Below, in pieces: positions 60,602-64,000 of a DNA stretch of 64,000 bases. This DNA is from Bog-950 sp964615305 (GTDB lineage: Bacteria; Bacteroidota; Bacteroidia; Chitinophagales; LD1): assembly GCA_964615305.1 (NCBI GenBank), contig CAZTNA010000008.1, forward strand, positions 1-64,000. Direction: 5' to 3'. The position numbers were made by a program, and so were the translations under genes. The notes under the pieces are model-generated. The model saw nothing but the letters and a program-made list of their open reading frames with translations. It made no database searches and was not told the origin of the DNA. How positions within the stretch are numbered: position 1 is the first letter of the stretch; each line of letters begins with the position of its first letter.

Positions 60602-61957
60602 TTATTTAGGTTCTACCGGTTCAAGTTTCATCTCTTTTTCTACCGGCTTTATTTGAAGGGGTTCTTTAGGCTTTTCTTCTGACACCTTCTCTTTGTTCTT
60701 TTTCTTAGGCTCATCGGGCACTAAGGAAATACCGGTGCTGTTATTCTTTGACTGCTTTCCGCCTTTTACAAAGTCAAATAATAGTGTAAAGCGGAGCGTG
60801 TTGTCAAGCGGATTTCTCTGTATTGTTGTAGGAATGAGGTAAGAGAAATTAAGCCCTACTACACTATACTTTACTGTTAAGCCGGCAGTTAAGAACTGGC
60901 GGTTTCCCTTTAACGGATGTTCGTAGAAGTATCCGAAGCGAACGCCAAACTGTTTATTATAAAGATACTCTGCCCCAACGCCCCACGTTACTTCGTTAAA
61001 TTCTTCTGCGGCACCACCGGGCGCATCGCCAAATGAGGTAAACACACCACCAAATCCTTTCTGGCGAAAGTCATACACCTTATTGTTATCGGCATCAACC
61101 GTATCGGGCGTTGGCACCATTAACTTGTTTACGTCAGCATAAATGCCTATAGAGTTGTGCTTGTCTATATCTAAGGTGTATCCAATACCAATACCCAAAT
61201 TAGTAGGAATAAAATCGCGCACTATGCTGCTGGTGTACGACATTTTACTTCCCAGGTTAGAGATATTCATACCTACTGAAAGTTCGTGCACTAACTTATT
61301 GGCTTCGTTTTCGTTGAATTTTTTGCGGAAATACCAGGATATATCTCCCGCTCCTGCAATGCCCGGTTTTATTACATTGCCATCAACCTGTTGCCCTCCG
61401 GCTAGGTTTGAGTAGATAAACCTAAGTGAGGCTGCAATGGAAAAATATTGACCCAATCTGCGCGCATAATGTGCATCAATGGCAAACTCGTTGGGTCTAA
61501 ATTGACCTGTCTCCTGCCCGTTTACATCAGTAAATGTAATGTTCCCCAAAGAGAAATAGCGAACCGAAAGAGCTACCGTTTGTTGCTTTTTAATACGGTA
61601 GTATCCGGCAATATTTGCCAAATAAATGTCGTTTACCAATGCCTTTAGCCAAGGGCTAAACGTTACAGCAAATCCAAAATCTTTGTCAATGAAAGCAATT
61701 TTTGAGGGGTTAGTATAAAGCCCGTTAATATCCGGACTCATATAACTATTGTTTCCATAGCAAGGGGCCGCAATACCTACATCGCCCATACCACCAGCAC
61801 GGGCATCGGGAATAATTCTTAAAAACGGCACGGCTGTAGTAACTGTATTAATTCTACCCGCTCCGGTTATAATTCCTTGTGCGCTAACTGCCGAAACGGC
61901 TAACACACACCAGAGAAGTAAACTGATACGCTGTTTCTTACGCAACGAATAATTCAT
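60602..61957 (-). CDS. porV: T9SS outer-membrane protein PorV
   Basis: 451 residues. Signal peptide (RISLLLWCVLAVSAVSAQG) and a FadL-like 14-strand barrel with the PorV signature near the start: AVPFLRIIPDARAGGMGDVG (about 42-61), SPDINGLYTNPSKIAF, GFAVTFSPWLKALVNDI, and AEYLYNKQFGVRFGYFYEHP. The C-terminal 50 residues form a Pro/Lys/Glu-rich tail (DEPKKKNKEKVSEEKPKEP), longer than usual. PorV shuttles cargo from the translocon to the PorU attachment complex. It is 146 nt downstream of porU. Confidence 0.93.
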   Translation of the reverse strand: MNYSLRKKQRISLLLWCVLAVSAVSAQGIITGAGRINTVTTAVPFLRIIPDARAGGMGDVGIAAPCYGNNSYMSPDINGLYTNPSKIAFIDKDFGFAVTFSPWLKALVNDIYLANIAGYYRIKKQQTVALSVRYFSLGNITFTDVNGQETGQFRPNEFAIDAHYARRLGQYFSIAASLRFIYSNLAGGQQVDGNVIKPGIAGAGDISWYFRKKFNENEANKLVHELSVGMNISNLGSKMSYTSSIVRDFIPTNLGIGIGYTLDIDKHNSIGIYADVNKLMVPTPDTVDADNNKVYDFRQKGFGGVFTSFGDAPGGAAEEFNEVTWGVGAEYLYNKQFGVRFGYFYEHPLKGNRQFLTAGLTVKYSVVGLNFSYLIPTTIQRNPLDNTLRFTLLFDFVKGGKQSKNNSTGISLVPDEPKKKNKEKVSEEKPKEPLQIKPVEKEMKLEPVEPK

Positions 61958-62103
61958 GCTTTGTAATTAATGATTAAACAAAAGGTAGAGTTGTTGCGAT
62001 ATTTAGCCTTTACTTTAGAGGGTGCCAAACCTAAACAAATTTCTCAGAAAATAAGTTCAGCACCTTTGATATGAATATAGCAGGCGTTAGGCATAAAGTC
62101 AAC

Positions 62104-64000
62104 CTATCGCAACAACACCAGTTTCTCAAATTTATGAGCGCTTTGCCCTTCGCTGTCACGCACGGTTAACTTATATACATACACCCCCTTTCCTATGGCA
62201 TCACCATAGTCATCTTTTCCATCCCACTGAATATCATCTACCCTGTAACCCTGGCTGCGAACCGGTTGTACAATGCTTTTTACCAGTTTGCCACTTACGG
62301 TAAAAATTTGAACGCTAACGTTTAAATCATCGCAGCAGCGGTTGTGTTCAAACATAAACTCGGTGTGAGTGGTAAACGGATTGGGGTAATTATACACATG
62401 GGTTAAGGCTAGTTTAGCATCGCTGGCAACTATAAACTCTGTATAGTCCTCTGCAGAGTTGTTTTGAATATCCCATGCTTTTATTTTTAGCGTGTGCCTG
62501 CCCTCTTTAAGTTTGCTGTACGGATACTTCACCGCACCCTTTTTGTAATTATCTAACTCACTTTCATAATAATCATTGAGCACAACTTTATTTTGTGTGT
62601 TGTCGTCTAGAATGGCGGTTAAGTCGTGACCAATGCCGTTGCCTACGGTATTAATTCCGCTTTCATCTGTCAGTTTCACCAAAAGCATTGGGTCAGCATT
62701 GGTGGTGCCTCCATACACAAATTTTTCATCGTTCATATAAACATCCATTTGTGGGCCGTTGCCATCAACCATAAATGAATCAGCAGAGCCGCCAATTACT
62801 ATATCTGAGGTATAGCCATGTGCGTCAAGATTTGCATTGTTATCGGCATAGTAACTTATTCGCCCGTTTCCAAACTGGTAGTCAATATCCTTTGGCACCA
62901 TAAAAGTGAATGTGAAATTGCCGTTGGTTACACTTGCTTTGCCTTTAAACAGTATGTTTTTGTAGAGTTTAAAAATACGCATCGGACTTCCCGAAAAACC
63001 CTGTGAAGGGGGGTCGTTACTGAGTGTTTGTACATTTGAAATTTTGTCGTACACCACCGGGTAAACAACTCCGCTAAACGAAGTAAGTTTGCTTCCATTG
63101 TCATCACGAACTTCGCCTTTAACAGTAACCGTAGAAAGTGCCTTAAGCGTGTCGTGGGGTTGGTTTATGGGAACATTGTTCAATTCGGTAGTTACTACAT
63201 TATAGCGTGGATAGTTGAGCGTAAGTGCGGGGTCTCCAAGTAAAGTGAATTTACGTGTGTTCGAAATGTCGGTTACAACTTGGTTCTTGGTGAATTGAAG
63301 AATTTCCCCCAACCGAGCGTATCTGCCTTCATACATATCAAACATGTGCTCAAACGCTTCGCGGTTCAGTGCATCATTTGCATTTGAATACACAAGCCGC
63401 ACGGTTGTAATTGCAGCAATGGCTCCTCCTTTACCATTTACCACCAGCCATTCACCGGCAGTGCGGTCTGGCAAATCGAACCGGCTAAACTCACATGTGG
63501 CTGTAATAAACAGGGGAAGTTTTTCTTTATTCTGCAATTGAACAATATCGGCCATATTAAAAATTCGCTCGTGAGCCCAGTTGGTTTCACCCCCATGACC
63601 TACCCAGTTTAATATTAAAGTGCCGGAGTTTATTTTGTTTAAAATAGCCGTATTTACATCCGGATAGCGGTCGCCTGCGGGTGTAGCAACTTGTTTAAAA
63701 GCATCGAGATATATTTTGTCGAAGTTGTAAACCGGTTTGGTTGACCGTGTGTCTTCAGCCAAGTCATCTGAAGAATCCTGATGTACATCACCATCTTCAT
63801 CATCTGCTACAAAGGTTACGCTGTTCCGCCAGCTTTTGTTTGCGCTGATTTGCAAGCAAGAGGCATCTACCACAGGGTTTTTATAGTTCTTGATTTTGTT
63901 TACTACATCCCAGGCTTCTTGCTCTGTGGACACTGGAATTCTACCTACTCCCATATCCAGTTGTTGTGCCATATTTCCTATGTCGCCACCTTCATTGGCA
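62104..64000 (-). CDS. porU: T9SS sortase PorU, C-terminal part
   Basis: The gene is open to the window edge; only the C-terminal 632 residues are seen. It has the gingipain-like C25 peptidase core: VGRIPVSTEQEAWDVVNKI, ILNWVGHGGETNWAHERIF (catalytic His) and FITATCEFSRFDLPDRTAGE (catalytic Cys). Ig-like and FlgD-like C-terminal domains follow (YNYPNPFTTHTEFMFE, KGVYVYKLTVRD, KFEKLVLLR). PorU cuts sorting domains and attaches cargo to A-LPS. The N-terminal propeptide and part of the catalytic domain lie beyond 64000. Confidence 0.92.
   Translation of the reverse strand, partial: ANEGGDIGNMAQQLDMGVGRIPVSTEQEAWDVVNKIKNYKNPVVDASCLQISANKSWRNSVTFVADDEDGDVHQDSSDDLAEDTRSTKPVYNFDKIYLDAFKQVATPAGDRYPDVNTAILNKINSGTLILNWVGHGGETNWAHERIFNMADIVQLQNKEKLPLFITATCEFSRFDLPDRTAGEWLVVNGKGGAIAAITTVRLVYSNANDALNREAFEHMFDMYEGRYARLGEILQFTKNQVVTDISNTRKFTLLGDPALTLNYPRYNVVTTELNNVPINQPHDTLKALSTVTVKGEVRDDNGSKLTSFSGVVYPVVYDKISNVQTLSNDPPSQGFSGSPMRIFKLYKNILFKGKASVTNGNFTFTFMVPKDIDYQFGNGRISYYADNNANLDAHGYTSDIVIGGSADSFMVDGNGPQMDVYMNDEKFVYGGTTNADPMLLVKLTDESGINTVGNGIGHDLTAILDDNTQNKVVLNDYYESELDNYKKGAVKYPYSKLKEGRHTLKIKAWDIQNNSAEDYTEFIVASDAKLALTHVYNYPNPFTTHTEFMFEHNRCCDDLNVSVQIFTVSGKLVKSIVQPVRSQGYRVDDIQWDGKDDYGDAIGKGVYVYKLTVRDSEGQSAHKFEKLVLLR

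Noticed and set aside
1..64000. tRNA genes
   Set aside because: No GGTTCGANTC-type T-loop with matching acceptor stems was noticed in the intergenic regions by eye.

Overview
The window is chromosomal DNA of a member of the Bacteroidota, most likely a Chitinophagales/Sphingobacteriia-like environmental lineage (the lineage is inference). Evidence: type IX secretion (T9SS) genes gldJ, a porP/sprF-like gene, porD, porV and porU; six proteins with C-terminal T9SS sorting domains; Bacteroidota promoter elements (TTTG, about 19 nt, TAnnTTTG); almost no Shine-Dalgarno sites; and lineage genes such as IPExxxVDY, DUF4835/PorD and a bacterial GGGPS-like synthase. No tRNA, rRNA, prophage, insertion sequence with transposase, or CRISPR array was seen.

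Layout. 1-4.6 kb: tail of a frameshifted secreted protein, atpG, scpB, small envelope genes, a secreted protein. 4.6-9.7 kb (minus): glycosyltransferase, methyltransferase, GreA-like protein, gldJ, porP-like. 10-19.2 kb: housekeeping (dtd, PaiB-type flavoprotein, DUF559 nuclease, MazG-like, clpP, pyk, rsgA, GGGPS, acyl-CoA dehydrogenase). 19.3-28.5 kb: DEAD helicase, oligopeptide-type ABC permease, GT2, AraC regulator, two T9SS cargo proteins, sulfotransferase. 28.6-35.8 kb: class III aminotransferase, then a beta-oxidation operon transcribed fadB to fadA to fadE on the minus strand. 36-46.2 kb: uvrB, dihaem cytochrome c, ABC-F, arginase-like protein, murF, TylF-like methyltransferase, helical orphan. 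46.3-51.2 kb: two large extracellular proteins. 51.7-55.2 kb: rnpB (RNase P RNA), sigma-54 response regulator, DinB-like, dprA. 55.3-64 kb (minus): class II ribonucleotide reductase nrdJ, then porU-porV-coaB-porD.

Working together: PorU (sortase) and PorV (shuttle) attach cargo bearing the C-terminal domains found elsewhere in the window; GldJ, the PorP-like protein and PorD belong to the same export/gliding apparatus. FadB, FadA and FadE plus the separate acyl-CoA dehydrogenase cover fatty-acid beta-oxidation.

The most unusual feature is a dense population of short repeats. Several families occur as inverted pairs. Two pairs enclose exactly one small gene: a DUF559 nuclease between CCCCTAAAGGGG-type palindromes (12161-12590), and a four-helix-bundle protein between AGTATTN heptamer arrays (32871-33340) wedged between fadB and fadA. 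In both the enclosed gene's stop codon lies inside the repeat, and an empty inverted pair of the first family lies at 10460-10539. Other period-7 arrays sit inside murF and inside the same loop of two T9SS sorting domains. These look like candidate single-gene, repeat-bounded mobile cassettes and tolerated heptamer expansions. A G10 tract in an extracellular protein gene (48352-48361) is a candidate phase-variation switch.
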